A stretch of 64,000 nt of DNA from positions 5,012,501 to 5,076,500 of the forward strand of contig NC_088787.1 of the NCBI RefSeq assembly GCF_949628265.1, in the 5' to 3' direction. The notes beneath the pieces are model-generated. The model did not search any database and was not told the origin of the DNA. It saw nothing but the letters and a program-made list of their open reading frames with translations. The stretch's first letter is position 1; each line of letters starts with the position of its first letter. Shown here piece by piece: positions 10,511 to 21,111 of the stretch. Source of the stretch: Cloeon dipterum. Taxonomy: Eukaryota > Arthropoda > Insecta > Ephemeroptera > Baetidae. A program made the translations under genes and the position numbers.

Positions 10511-11770
10511 AAAAATCACCAACCATTAGACTCGTCTTGACCTCTTCAGAGCAGCTGAATGATTTAGGAGGTGCATGCTCTCTCATCCCCTGCCATTCCC
10601 AACCGTCAATTATTATTTATAATAAGCGACGACCGTTTCCTGTGCAACTTTTAAGCCGTATGTAAACTTTGGGGTTGAAATCAAACAGCCCTAAACCCTT
10701 CAGCTGCTCAGAGGAGGTCAAGACGAGTCCAACAGTGGGTAGTTTTTGTAATTGCGATGCTTAGAACCCGAGATTTAGAGCTGCAAAGAAACCAAAAAAT
10801 CGAAAAAATATTTAGGAATTGTTTAAATTTTGCTATTTTTGCAACTCCAAATCTCGGGTTCTAACCATTAGAATTGCAAAAAATACCCATCATTAGACTC
10901 TTCTCGACCGCCACTAAGCAGCTAATGTTTTTAGGGGGTGCTTACCCCCATCCTCTTTCAACCCCATTGCTATAATTTTGATAATAATTTTTTTTCGTGC
11001 TTCCCCTGTGGGCTTAAAAATATTTTATCCTAAGCTCCTCTATATTAAAGTGGAATGATACTGGGCAACAATTGAAAATTATTTAATTTGTTGGATGCCT
11101 TAAACAATTGACCGATTAACAAGCTGTTCAACAATTTGCAATAGTAAAAAAGGGCCTTCCTACAGTAAAAATTCAAATTTTGCCAATTTTCTCCAAATTT
11201 TGCAGTGCTTAAACATATTTTCTTGTCATATTCCGATTCCTCTCGACGAGATCTGTCCAACGGTGTATACCACTTATTGGGGAAACTCTTGGTTTTGAAA
11301 TTAAATCGGATTTCAAGTAAGGAGACAGCCATTACCATTTGAAAAGCACGCTAACTTTCCAGCCAATTTTCTCGAAAAATTACAGCGCTTCTTAGGTCAA
11401 TTTACGCTTTAACTGAATCCTAAGGGACGAGTTTATGCATTGGCAACCAGCATTTTCCAGGCTTTTCCAGTATCATTCCTCTTTAACACTATGCCTCGTC
11501 CCAAAAAAAACAATTTTTTTTTAATTAAATGCAAATTAATATTATAAAGTCCACACAGGTACAAAATGTTTTACTTTTTCAAGAGAGTTTTGGTATGGGG
11601 TGGAGGGTAAGCACCCCAAAACCCTTAAGCTGGTTAGGGGAGGTTGAGACGAGTTCAAAGTTGGGTATTTTATTTTGCAATGCTAATGGTTAGAACCCGA
11701 GATTTCGAGTTGCTAAAATAACGAAATGTAAAAAAACACCTAATTTTTCGACTTAAGGAGCGTGGTTTTT
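10511..11770. repeat. Cluster of inverted, hairpin-forming repeats with CGTCTTGACCTC cores
   Basis: Blocks such as GACTCGTCTTGACCTC, AACCCGAGATTT and GGGGGTGCTTACCC recur in both orientations at about 10520-10640, 10690-10790, 10850-10960 and 11580-11710, so the stretch folds into several long hairpins. The order suggests two or three related palindromic elements, some broken. No convincing coding region was found in 10.5-11.8 kb. Confidence 0.6.
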
Positions 11771-13017
11771 TTCTTGAACAAATCCATCTTTATGAAATTT
11801 TCTGCAAAGTAATCGTTACATGAAAACCTTCACAGCGGAATTTTTGCAATTGTACTCGCAGTATTTAAAATAGTACCCGGCTGGCTGGCTGGCGGATAAA
11901 ACTGGCGGATGCGGCTGGCTCAGAATTTGAGCGGCGCGGCTTGGCTCGGCTCGCTCAGGTCTCTAGTACTGGGAAAAGAAATTTAGAAGGTGCTCTGAAT
12001 TGATTAAATTTTGATGACGCTGCGAATTTATAAAAATCAGGAGAGGTTCGAATTTATTCGACACTTTAGTGAAAATATGCGGCAGAGTACAAAAGAGCCG
12101 CAATGTATGAGAGTGTTATTGTTGAGAAAAAAAGAAGTCGTGTGAGAAGGCCACATATATATAGAGAAGGAATAAGCCGGCGAAGCGAAAGGCTGATTGT
12201 GAGTAAGCGAAGAATGCAGCGCTGTTTGCCTATTGTGAAACAACAATGCCTCTTTGTGTCTTTGTGCGAGCAAGCAGCGCACACCCAGGTAGCTGCTTGA
12301 ACTATACCTGAGGGTATTTCCAAGCCAGGGTTGCATTTGCTTACCAGCCGGTTTTTTTCACCAATTGTTTTTAACGGCTTTTACCATTTAATTTTCACCA
12401 ATTTCTTGCGCAAGAAATGCAAGCAAGGAATTTATTCCATTTTTCTTCTGTGAAAATCCAAAATTTGCGGCCAGAGCCGTGATAATTTCCTCCGCTCTGC
12501 AGATATTTTATTAAAAATTGCTGCCAAAATTTTTCCATAAATTTATCTATCACAATTTTTCAAGGCGAGATCATGAGCTGAGGGTTGGAAAATTATTTAA
12601 AAATAAGGTGAAAATAAAGAAACTTGTAACAATGAAAAAAAAACACATTTTACCACTTTGCACTGCATTTTTTAAAAATGCGGTTTTTTTGCAACCGTGA
12701 TCAACGCGAAATTACTGACGGCCCACGCAGAGCACAAACCAATTCTTTCAATCAAAGAACTCGGTGCGAAGAGGGTAAAATATGGCAAAGATATTGGCTC
12801 CTCTACGGCCACTCGGGCCAAATTTTATCCGCTCGGCGGTGTTTTTGGAACCCACTCAGCTCATAGACCACAATATGTGCTTAGCAGAGGTTGAAAAATC
12901 TGCTAAAATAATCTGCTCTCAATCAGTTACAAAATACTCGGGAGATTTTCAGCACGGCTGATATTTGGCGACAGGTTTAATAATTTTTGCTCTGATTCCG
13001 AATTCAATGCTGCTTGT
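11771..13017. other. Gene-poor stretch with GGCTGGC-rich patch
   Basis: No supported gene. At 11875-11965 there is a local GGCTGGC/GCGGC-rich patch like the one at 9060-9135. A short part of 12695-12760 (ATTACTGACGGCCCACGCAG) resembles 17995-18035, so a small fragment is duplicated. Short open stretches near 12103-12300 lack codon bias and splice context. Confidence 0.35.
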
Positions 13018-13140
13018 TGCTTAAAGACCATCTCTGACGAAGCTTCTGAGAACACCAATCGATTCTTGAGGGTTGAATTAGGTAAAGTGGATATTTTTCC
13101 CGCCATAACAATAAGAACTGTGCATGCGTCAGAGCTGTGT
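13018..13140. mobile_element. MITE family A, half copy at a duplication/deletion junction
   Basis: One arm only, with CGAAGCTTCTGAGAACACC, AATCGATTCTTGAGGG and GTGCATGCGTCAGAGCTG blocks. It runs directly into sequence equal to intron 8 of the acidic gene (CATGATTTTTTTGTTTTG). In the parent locus these two are about 0.7 kb apart, so copy 2 lost what lies between. Confidence 0.7.
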
Positions 13141-13340
13141 CATGATTTTTTTGTTTTGTTTTGTAGAGAAATCTAACAAAGGACGATCGCCGAGAAGTAG
13201 GAAAGCCCAAGAGACTCAAATTCGCGTCACCCTCTGATGCGGTAACAAGAGAGAAAGTGATTATATATATTAAACTCTATTTTAAAATAGCAAATTGATT
13301 TTCAGAAGCTGGGCCCTTCTGCAATTAATTAATAAAGCCC
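13141..13340 (+). pseudogene. Decayed copy of exons 9-10 of the acidic gene
   Basis: After an acceptor like that at 4175 comes sequence clearly related to exon 9 (AGAAATCTAA, then CAAATTCGCGTC) and, after a short intron-like stretch, a relic of exon 10. Indels put the reading out of frame and the donor (GATGCGGTAAC) is altered. All earlier exons are missing. It sits downstream of Env-like gene 2, exactly as the intact gene sits downstream of Env-like gene 1, so it is the remnant of a tandem duplication of both genes. Confidence 0.7.
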
Positions 13341-13682
13341 TTGATCGTTCGCAATATACCATTCAAGAAGAGGTTTAGCTCTTAGACATTTTAATTTATC
13401 TGCAGCTGCGCGGCGCGGCGAGAAAGAAAATCAGAATTTAAATATAATTTTTAAAGCGATATTTTTTGTGATTCAGGAACCACTATTTTTTTAAAAAAAA
13501 AAATAGAGAATTTCCATTTTAAAAGTGAAAAATAATATATGTTAGAAATAAACATTAGCAATCAGATTACGATGATTTTTTTTATTAAATTTAAAACACG
13601 ACTATATACAAAATTTTATTACAAAAATGTTCTAGATGGTTTGAGCTTAGACACAAAACACTTCACTTTGGCCATCTCCATC

Positions 13683-15137
13683 TTAGCATCGTTTATCGGA
13701 TTCAACAAGTTGGCCAAACCGTTCTCTCAGTCCGATTTTTCCGAAATCTGGTTCATTATCGGTTTTGATGTTGATGCCATCGAGGAGATATCCGGCAACG
13801 CTCACGGTGCAGCTGGAGGGCACGTAAAGGGTGCCGGTTCCGCTGATCGAGTCAGGCATCTCCATAACCATGGCTCCCCACCCGCACTTCTTGTCCAGCT
13901 TCGTGTCGGACGGCACCGCGTAGATGTAGTCGGAAAAAGGCGTCGGTTTGATGAATCGGGGCTTGAATGTCTTTATGATGGCCACATCACACAGGCCTTC
14001 TGCGTCCGTGACAGCGGTTTTGAGCAGCCGCATCAGGCAGCTGGGCTCTTCGTCCTCGCGGCGGATCGGTCTTTGCGGATAACACACCTTGCTGGTCGAA
14101 TTCTGGCAGGTGCAGAACTCTGAGAAGCTCATGAGGAAATACCGTTTTCTCTCCTGGTCCACGGCGATCAGGTCTGCTTCCGGGTTGATTTGGAAGAAGA
14201 GGCCCTTGGCGACCAGTCTGGCAGGCAACGGCACCGGCTCAAATACGGTGAATCTACTCCTTTTGTCCAGCACCGGAAAGGACACGTCCAGCACCAGTTC
14301 ACTGCTGTCTGCTCCGCTCAAGACCCTCACCTTAGCAAGGTTGTAGAAATTACGCAAGGTGGTTCGCTGCCCCATCTCATCAGGGAAGAGCAGACCGCGT
14401 TCAGCGTCGATTTGATTCAGAATCTTCACCAGAATGGACGGTGGGAGGAAGAAAGGGTCCAGCTTTCCCTTCTTGGCCAACTTGTAGGCCTGCTTCAGGG
14501 ACGTGACCTCGGCTCCCAGGAAATCGAAGGCCCCTTTGAAAGCCTCCATTTCGTCTGACACTTGTCGCACTTGTCTTGAACGTCCAGCTGGGTTGGGGCT
14601 ATTTTCTTGAGGAATTTTGATGTTGTCCATGACCTGCTGCAACTGTGAATAAACTTCGGTTTTCAACAGGCTCAGATGATTGTTCGTTGCGTTGTATATG
14701 GTGACTTCTTCACTCATGATGTTCAATATTTCTGCAGTGGTGTTGAAATGGAAGTGGTGTGTGTTTTGAGTTACGTGCCGCTTCGTGATTAGGTGCTTGA
14801 TGGCTGAGAATATGTCGCCTATCCTGTGTGTCAGCTGATAAGATGCAAATCTCATTTCCGAGAACACCGGTGATTTAACCATCCAATCTGCGGTTGCTTC
14901 CATTCCTGACCGTTCTAAGTTTTGTACATATCCGTCCAGGTTCGATTTTAGATCAGCCAAGGCGGTGGTGAAAATTTTCGTGTTCATCGGGATTTGGATT
15001 CTCCAAGTTGTGGCTGTGGCAAGGACTTCACCCCTTTCCTTGAAGATAAGGCCTTTGCCCAGGTCCAGGTCGTCACCATTGGTTTTGTGAAGGTTGTTGA
15101 GGATCAACAACGCAGCGCACAACCAAATCCACCTCAT
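13683..15137 (-). CDS. Env/F-like glycoprotein 2, shortened secreted form
   Basis: One open frame of 484 residues, closest to Env-like gene 1. It has the signal peptide (IWLCAALLIL), GLIFKERGEV start, dibasic KR near 120, the conserved SFSEFCTCQ, EPSCLMRLL, GLCDVA and SSCTV cysteine motifs, and several NxT/S sites. The region after KR is shorter than in copy 1, so the fusion-peptide zone is deleted. The C-terminus ends about 90 residues earlier, in an unrelated tail (FGQLVESDKRC), with no membrane span. I infer a secreted ectodomain that could bind a receptor or other Env chains but cannot fuse membranes. An acceptor at 15146 and a TATA promoter and UTR exon at 15798-15916 support expression. 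The poly(A) signal is at about 13581. No gag or pol nearby. Confidence 0.66.
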   Translation of the reverse strand: MRWIWLCAALLILNNLHKTNGDDLDLGKGLIFKERGEVLATATTWRIQIPMNTKIFTTALADLKSNLDGYVQNLERSGMEATADWMVKSPVFSEMRFASYQLTHRIGDIFSAIKHLITKRHVTQNTHHFHFNTTAEILNIMSEEVTIYNATNNHLSLLKTEVYSQLQQVMDNIKIPQENSPNPAGRSRQVRQVSDEMEAFKGAFDFLGAEVTSLKQAYKLAKKGKLDPFFLPPSILVKILNQIDAERGLLFPDEMGQRTTLRNFYNLAKVRVLSGADSSELVLDVSFPVLDKRSRFTVFEPVPLPARLVAKGLFFQINPEADLIAVDQERKRYFLMSFSEFCTCQNSTSKVCYPQRPIRREDEEPSCLMRLLKTAVTDAEGLCDVAIIKTFKPRFIKPTPFSDYIYAVPSDTKLDKKCGWGAMVMEMPDSISGTGTLYVPSSCTVSVAGYLLDGINIKTDNEPDFGKIGLRERFGQLVESDKRC

Positions 15138-15146
15138 TTTGTCAAT

Positions 15147-15797
15147 CTGTGAACATTTTTAATGTGAAATTATTGTTATTGTAGACATAATTTTATTAAA
15201 ACAAAATAATAAGCATCTTTTGAACAATTGGTCAGACTTATAGAGTCCTTATATTGAGAGTCACGCGCCTTTTCGGACAGACGCGCGTTCGCCCTGCGCA
15301 GATCCACGTTCCTATCTTTTACTATATTAAAAAAGCTTTCGTTAGCGGCTTTGTTTCGGAATATATATTAAGTAATTAGTCCCCAAAGTTGGAAATGGAA
15401 TAAGATTTCGAATTTACGTTAAAAGAATGACTTCTCAGATCATAAGTTGAATTTAATAATTATTAACAATCAATTTATTAATTTAGAAAATGAAATTTTA
15501 AAACAGACAAAAATATGAATTTTAGATGATCTGAGCGGCTTATGGTTGCGTAATTTCTTTAATTATCATTGTAAAAAAATAAAAAAGGCTGATTTGTGAG
15601 CTTAATTAGCCACATTATTTCGTACACTGGAACAAAAGTTATATTACGTATATTTAACATAAATCATTTTCACCGTGAAATTAACTCAAATTATAACCGG
15701 AGTACAGAGAGGAACGGAATATTAAATGAATTTGACTTTCAAAAATGTGAATTTAAGAAGGGAGATAAAATAAGATAAGTGAAATATTGTTTCTAAC
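15147..15797 (-). other. Putative 5' UTR intron of Env-like gene 2
   Basis: 651 bases between donor GAG|GTTAGAAAC (15797) and acceptor TTCACAG (15147). Parts near the acceptor match the sequence before Env-like gene 3 (18530-18615), showing common ancestry of all three 5' flanks. It lacks the MITE nest that fills the matching intron of gene 1. No coding sequence seen. Confidence 0.45.
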
Positions 15798-15916
15798 CTC
15801 TGATGCTCTGCCAAAATCGTGAAGTTCAGTCTGCGTACGTCTGCCACACCACACTTGCCAAGTTAAGTTAATGCGTTGAGAGTGAACTCACGAGTAGTCT
15901 GACTGAGGGTTATATA
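15798..15916 (-). promoter_or_regulatory. TATA promoter and non-coding first exon of Env-like gene 2
   Basis: On the minus strand there is a perfect TATATAA (15916-15910), then a TTCACTC initiator with A at 15883, 33 bases downstream, which is textbook arthropod spacing. An 86-base ATG-free exon follows and ends AGAG|GTTAG at 15798. The same exon length and donor occur at 9311-9396. It is a cellular-type promoter; no LTR structure is visible around it. Confidence 0.6.
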
Positions 15917-17238
15917 GTGGCGACTGGAGCGTCGTCCGATGGATCACGTAATATGCGTTGGAGAAATAGTTTCACAACACTTTCACAATGGATAACAAAT
16001 ATCATTTCAAAATAAACTCCTTTAAAATGGGAATATTGCTCTTGCAATGCAATTTATTCTTACACAAAAATAAGCATTGAGGAATTTCGAAGGTATTTGG
16101 GTGAACAAATTTATTTCACCATACTTTTGCAATCCTTACGAAATCCAGGTTGTCGAGGATGAAATGCTTTAGTTTGGGACTTTTTTACCCAAAGTGCATT
16201 ACTTGTGCAATGAAGAATATTTTGGGATTCACAGCAGCCATTATTAGATCCCAGAAATGCTCACATATCTCCCACGGCTTTGACACTCCCTGAGAGAATG
16301 CCTTAACAATGGGAGCCAACGGTCTGGTTTATATTATTAACAAAAGATTGTTTCTGCTGCGAGAGACGTAAAAATGAAAAAAAATCTGAAGACCAAAAGC
16401 AAAAGATGATAAAACTGAAAATATAGAACTACCTGGCATCCCGCGTGTCTTTCGGCTGAAAATGCTTTTTGAAATTGGTTTGTGCTGCGTTAATAATATC
16501 CGTTCTTTTGTGCCAATATTGTATGAGTATTTATGCTCTCTTCTGTAGACAGGTACAAAAAAACTAATAATTTTTATCGTTAATGTAAACATTTATTGAA
16601 CACATGTTTCTGGATATTTTTTAATTGAGTGGTTGAGTTCATTGCACAATATCTTGTATTTTAGATTGATAAAGGTAGAAATAACAGACTACCATTAAAA
16701 ATTGAAAGTTGAGGAATGCCGAAAACAATAATAAAGCAAATGTTTTAAAAACTCTCTCTAGGACCTAGGCCGATTCACTACTTCCTGGTTTGCAATTTCC
16801 AGAGCAAGCGTGATTTGACTTAACAGGACGAATGTCCAGCGATTCAATGCAGTGCTCGGTGCGGGGACAAGTGGCCCTTCATAGTGGGCCGGGTCCTTGT
16901 GCGGCCTGGTGCGCTAATAATACCCGTTCGCGGTGTTATTCGCACTCGGAATTCAGCATTCATGCCAGTGCAGTGCGCGCCCTTCCCAGTCCTCGAACAG
17001 GGATAAAAAGAGCAAAAAAACGAAGAGCTATAATTTAATTTCAGTTTTGAGAGCAAATTCTCCTGTCAATTAAACCATGCAAACGTTAATATTAATTTCC
17101 TCCAGCTATGTTGCGGCCCTCAAAGGTTAATAAAAACCTGTGAATCGGCTGGAGCTATGCATTGTTGAGGCAGCATTTAAGCGAACTAACAATTACTAGA
17201 AAATTCGATTCAATTCACCAGTGGCATAAATCCTATAA
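15917..17238. other. Duplicated non-coding blocks between Env-like genes 2 and 3
   Basis: To 16280 this repeats 9431-9967. From about 16580 to 17200 it resembles 22390-22790 in the same direction (blocks GAACACATGTTTCT, GGTTAATAAAAACCTGT, ATGCATTGTTGA), the flank of the CaaX gene. Between them lies a GC-richer patch (16830-17000) with short inverted repeats. No gene supported. Confidence 0.45.
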
Positions 17239-17555
17239 GTGTTCGAAGCCGCTAACAGATGGCGCCACCGTATGCTTTGGTAATAAATTTAATTTTAAGT
17301 CCCTTCTGCTGCGATTTCAGACTTAATTCTGCTAATCAGTTTAGCCAATCGCCGTAAAATCGTTGGAAAAGATTAAAAAAACAGCTTTTCACGATTCTAC
17401 GGTGATTGCTGATCCGATTTTGGTTTTCAGCACGTCAAAAGAATGCATATTAAGTAAGAAATCCACAGTAGCTATAGATTGAGTCTGAAATTGCAACGTA
17501 AGTGTCTTAAAACTAAATTTTTAATGTGGCGTTATCTGTTGGCGGCTTCGAACAC
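17239..17555. mobile_element. MITE family B, palindromic, with CTCF-like motifs at both ends
   Basis: Starts GTGTTCGAAGCCGC and ends with the inverted GGCTTCGAACAC. The arms contain AACAGATGGCGCCACC, GATTTCAGACT and an AATCGCCG type block before a short loop. Related copies are at 39198-39584, 39600-39862, 53524-53907 and 59542-59905. No coding capacity. The outer motif fits the CTCF core CCASYAGRKGGCRS at almost every position. Confidence 0.8.
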
Positions 17556-18625
17556 TAAGGGCTTAAACAATTGATAATAGACATGTCATTATATAAACAT
17601 CACTATTTTTCCCAGAAGGGTTTACATAACGATAACAATTATTGTTATTGTACCTGTAAAAAGAAGCAAAATACTCGCACTATATTAACTGCCGTTGTCG
17701 TGCTCGGCGCTCCATGGCGCACGCGCCTGATTTCGCTAACTTTCCCCGACGCTATACCATTATTCTAGTTGATGCCAAAGAAAGCTCACAAGGTGCTGGA
17801 TTAGGGGTAAGAACACAAATTAGTTCTGTAGCTAATAATTATTATTGTGATAAATACATGTCTTAAAACTTTTGTGATTGCGATGACAATGCTCATTACA
17901 AAGTTTTCATGTTCTTTTATTGTAATACGAGAGGCATGTTCTTCAACCAATTCTTACGAATTCCCTTTTTTTCAGTTACCAACGCGCCAATACTGACGAC
18001 ACACGCAGCACAAACCAATTCGCAGTGCGCTTTTTCAGACAAAAGACGTGATACCAGGTAGTTATATTTTTTAGTTTTATCGCTTGCTTTTTAATTCATT
18101 AACTTTGTCTTCAGAAAATATATTTTTGTAATTTTTACGCCTCTCTCTCACACACACACCAGAAAAATAATTCTTTTGTTTTAAATATAAACCAGCCCGT
18201 TGGCTCGCGTTTTTAAGGCATTCTCAGGAGTGTAGAAGTGCAGTGGGAGATATTTGATCATTTCTGGTATCTAATATGGCTACCCAATGTCAGAGATGGC
18301 AAAAAGTGGTTAGTTTAGTGACTCGAAAAGCTCAAATTGCTCAACGGGCTGGGAGGAATCACCGCTCTTGCTAGTTTACGAAAACCTTTCCAGCAGCTTT
18401 TTGGCGTCAATTAAATTAATTTAACTATTGCAAAATTAGATTGTGATTTTGATAATTCCCCGAAAAATCATAGGAATCATAATGGCACTAATGTTTCATG
18501 AATTAATTTCCTCAATGTTGACTAGAAGAGAGAGTCTGACCAAATCAAATAGATGATTCTTTGTTTTGATAAAATTAGGTCTACACAAACAATAATTCCG
18601 AAACATAATTTCAGATTGCTATGAA
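17556..18625. other. 5' region of Env-like gene 3
   Basis: No gene seen. 17995-18035 resembles 12705-12750. The last 90 bases (from about 18530) match the 5' intron end of Env-like genes 1 and 2, with acceptor TAATTTCAG just before the start codon, so gene 3 probably also has an untranslated upstream exon that I could not place. A (CA) run lies at 18150-18160. Confidence 0.35.
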
Positions 18626-20416
18626 ATGAGGTGGTTCTGGCTGTGTACCTTATTGGCCCTCAACCTCCACAAAACCAATGCAAATAAATCTCTGGACAAA
18701 GGCCTCTTCTTCATGGAAAGGGGTGAAATCCTTGCCACAGCCGACACTTGGCGGGTTCAAATACCGGTGAACCTGACAGTTTTCACCAGCGCCTTGGCTG
18801 AATTCGAAGAGAACCTGGACATGTATCAACATAACGTAAAACCACTAGGAAAGGAAAAAGTCGCGCAATGGATTGATCTGGAATACTCCGCAATGAAAAA
18901 AGGGTCGGCTCAGCTGAACAAGATGATAGACGACATTTACTCAACCATCACGCACCACCGAATCAAGAAGCGACACATCTTTAAATACGGAGTCTACTTC
19001 CCCTTCAAATGGCTGTACGGCGTGGCTGCATCTTTGGACGTGGAGGAAATGAATCGAGTACTGCGGACAGAAGTCTCGGATAAGATTACGGAAATGGTAA
19101 ACGTCATGAATGAGGAAGTGTCCATGATCAACGCAACGAATATACATATGAACGAGTTGAAAAGGGAAGTAAATTCGAAGATACAGGTGGTCAAGCCGCT
19201 CATGAAGAACATTGAAATTCTTCAGGGAAAACACCACAACCTAACCGATCGTTTCGGTCAAGTGGTTGACCAAATGCTGGCTGCCGACAACGCCATAATG
19301 GCTATGAATGCGTTCCGCAATGCCTACGATTTCCTAAAAACCCAGATCACGTCCCTGAAGCAGGCCCACATGTCCTCCATGCAGGGAAAGCTGGACCCGT
19401 TCTTCTTCCCGCCGACCTATCTGTTGGAGATGGTGGATAAAATTCATGCTGAACGCGATCTGCTCTTCCTCGAAGGAGAGCAGGAGGATTCCACCTCGCT
19501 TGGGTTCTACAGCATGGCTGAGGTTAGCGTCTTCAGCGGAGCAGACAGCAGCGACCTGCTGCTGCACGTGACCTTTCCGGTGACGGACAGGAAGAGGTTG
19601 TTCACCGTATTTGAGCCGAGGCCGTTGCCTGCTGAACTGGGCGACAAAGGATTCTTCTTCCAAATCAATCCGGAAGCAGACCTGATCGCCGTGGACAAGG
19701 AGAGGAAAAGGTATATCCCCATGAGCTTCTCCGAGTTCAGCATCTGCCAGGGTTCGGCCGTCAAGGTGTGCTACCCGCTAGAACTGGCCCGCCGCGAGGT
19801 CGACGAGCCCAGCTGCCTGCTGAAGCTGCTCAAAAGCGATGAAAAGGACATCGACGACCTGTGCAATGTGGTCGCAATGGAGACGTTCAAGCCCCGATTC
19901 ATCAAACCGACGCCTTTTTCCGACTTCATCTTCGCGGTGCCGTCCGACACGAAGCTGGACAAGAAGTGCCGGACGGAAGCCCTGGCCAGGGAGATCCCTG
20001 ACTCGATCAGCGGCGCCGGCGCCCTCCACGTGCCCACCGGCTGCACCGTGAACGCCAACGGATCCATCCTCTTCGGCAGCACGTCCACAATCATCACCGT
20101 CGATCTGGTTTTCGACCAAATCCAAATTCCTGAGGTGGTCTTTCCGTCCGTCAATTACGTGAAAATTCAGCTGGAAAACCTGAGCAAGTGGGGTCGCTTC
20201 AACTTGGAAGCCCTCTTCAAAGTGGATTTGAAGAAAAGGAAGGAGTTCCAAATAACGATTCAGAAAATGCGATCGGAGCTGGACAGGATCAAAAATTTGG
20301 CCAACGCTTGGTACCCGATCCAGTACGTCATCGACAACTGGCCGTACGTCACAGTGTGTGCGGCTTCCACGATCGGCATCATAGTCATTCTCTACTTGGA
20401 TTGCTGGGCAGCATAG
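18626..20416 (+). CDS. Env/F-like glycoprotein 3, full length with membrane anchor
   Basis: One open frame of 596 residues. Signal peptide (FWLCTLLAL) at 1-19; a basic cluster RIKKR at 112-116 (not a strict RxxR furin site), followed by an aromatic, partly hydrophobic stretch with the order of an insect Env fusion peptide (FPFKWLYGVAAS); helical segments; the Cys-rich half with SFSEFSICQ, EPSCLLKLL, DDLCNVV and TGCTV; and a membrane span near 574-591 (ASTIGIIVILYL) with a minimal cytoplasmic tail. It is the most complete of the three and may resemble the ancestor. An intact frame without gag, pol or LTRs suggests selection after capture, but a lone recent insertion cannot be excluded. AATAAA at 20686. 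Orientation is opposite to copies 1 and 2. Confidence 0.7.
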   Translation: MRWFWLCTLLALNLHKTNANKSLDKGLFFMERGEILATADTWRVQIPVNLTVFTSALAEFEENLDMYQHNVKPLGKEKVAQWIDLEYSAMKKGSAQLNKMIDDIYSTITHHRIKKRHIFKYGVYFPFKWLYGVAASLDVEEMNRVLRTEVSDKITEMVNVMNEEVSMINATNIHMNELKREVNSKIQVVKPLMKNIEILQGKHHNLTDRFGQVVDQMLAADNAIMAMNAFRNAYDFLKTQITSLKQAHMSSMQGKLDPFFFPPTYLLEMVDKIHAERDLLFLEGEQEDSTSLGFYSMAEVSVFSGADSSDLLLHVTFPVTDRKRLFTVFEPRPLPAELGDKGFFFQINPEADLIAVDKERKRYIPMSFSEFSICQGSAVKVCYPLELARREVDEPSCLLKLLKSDEKDIDDLCNVVAMETFKPRFIKPTPFSDFIFAVPSDTKLDKKCRTEALAREIPDSISGAGALHVPTGCTVNANGSILFGSTSTIITVDLVFDQIQIPEVVFPSVNYVKIQLENLSKWGRFNLEALFKVDLKKRKEFQITIQKMRSELDRIKNLANAWYPIQYVIDNWPYVTVCAASTIGIIVILYLDCWAA

Positions 20417-21111
20417 AGAAGTACCTCAAAATATATGAGATTGACCTGCTTTACCTACGACTAAACAGAGAAGTAATTCCAGGGAATTGTCACTGCTTGA
20501 TTTTCCAGGCCAAATTTAGACAATGTTATACTCAAATTGCTACTTTGAGTCAAAGCTCGAACCATCTAGAACTTATTTGATTTGAATTTTAAATTGAATA
20601 GAAATAGATAAATTTTTCTCGATCCTTCCTGTGTATATTTAATCTATAATAATTTTGTAATTTAAAATTGCATGGAATGTATTTTAATAAAAAAATATAG
20701 AAGTTACATCAGAATAAATTAATCATTTCTTTTCATTCAATTAGAGAATGGATTTTCCAAGAAATCCAGAAATTTTTCTCCGGAAGTTCCTGAGATTTTT
20801 AAAGGAACAAGAAGGAATTTCTCGAGGAAGGTTCCATTTATATAGTTAATATATAAAAAATTAACACAGGTAGAATGGTCTGTTTGTTATTGAACTGGTT
20901 GGAGTACAAACTTTTGCAGGCGTTTATGAAATTCGATGTTATTGTTTTTAGGAATTCTAAAAGAAAAACAATGAATTGGAAAAATAACATATTATTTGTT
21001 TTTATCATTTCAATCCAATTTAGAAAAATACAATTAATTTTATCATACATCACTATTAACTGCAAGAAAAAATTGTCCACGATTTCAGGTCACTTCCAAA
21101 GAATATTCACA
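20417..21111. other. 3' flank of Env-like gene 3 and arm of the inverted duplication
   Basis: To about 20700 this is the 3' UTR of Env-like gene 3. From 20735 it is the inverted counterpart of 1810-2460, without the 282-base MITE found there. No coding sequence supported. Confidence 0.5.

Noticed and set aside
12046-12066. GGTTCGAATTT as a tRNA B box
   Set aside because: No matching A box or cloverleaf at tRNA spacing.
12103-12300. Basic 65-codon frame
   Set aside because: No ATG context, domain, paralogue or splice partner; lies in a gene-poor stretch.
18626-20416. Complete endogenous retrovirus around Env-like gene 3
   Set aside because: No LTR pair, primer-binding site, gag, or reverse-transcriptase frame was found on either side.
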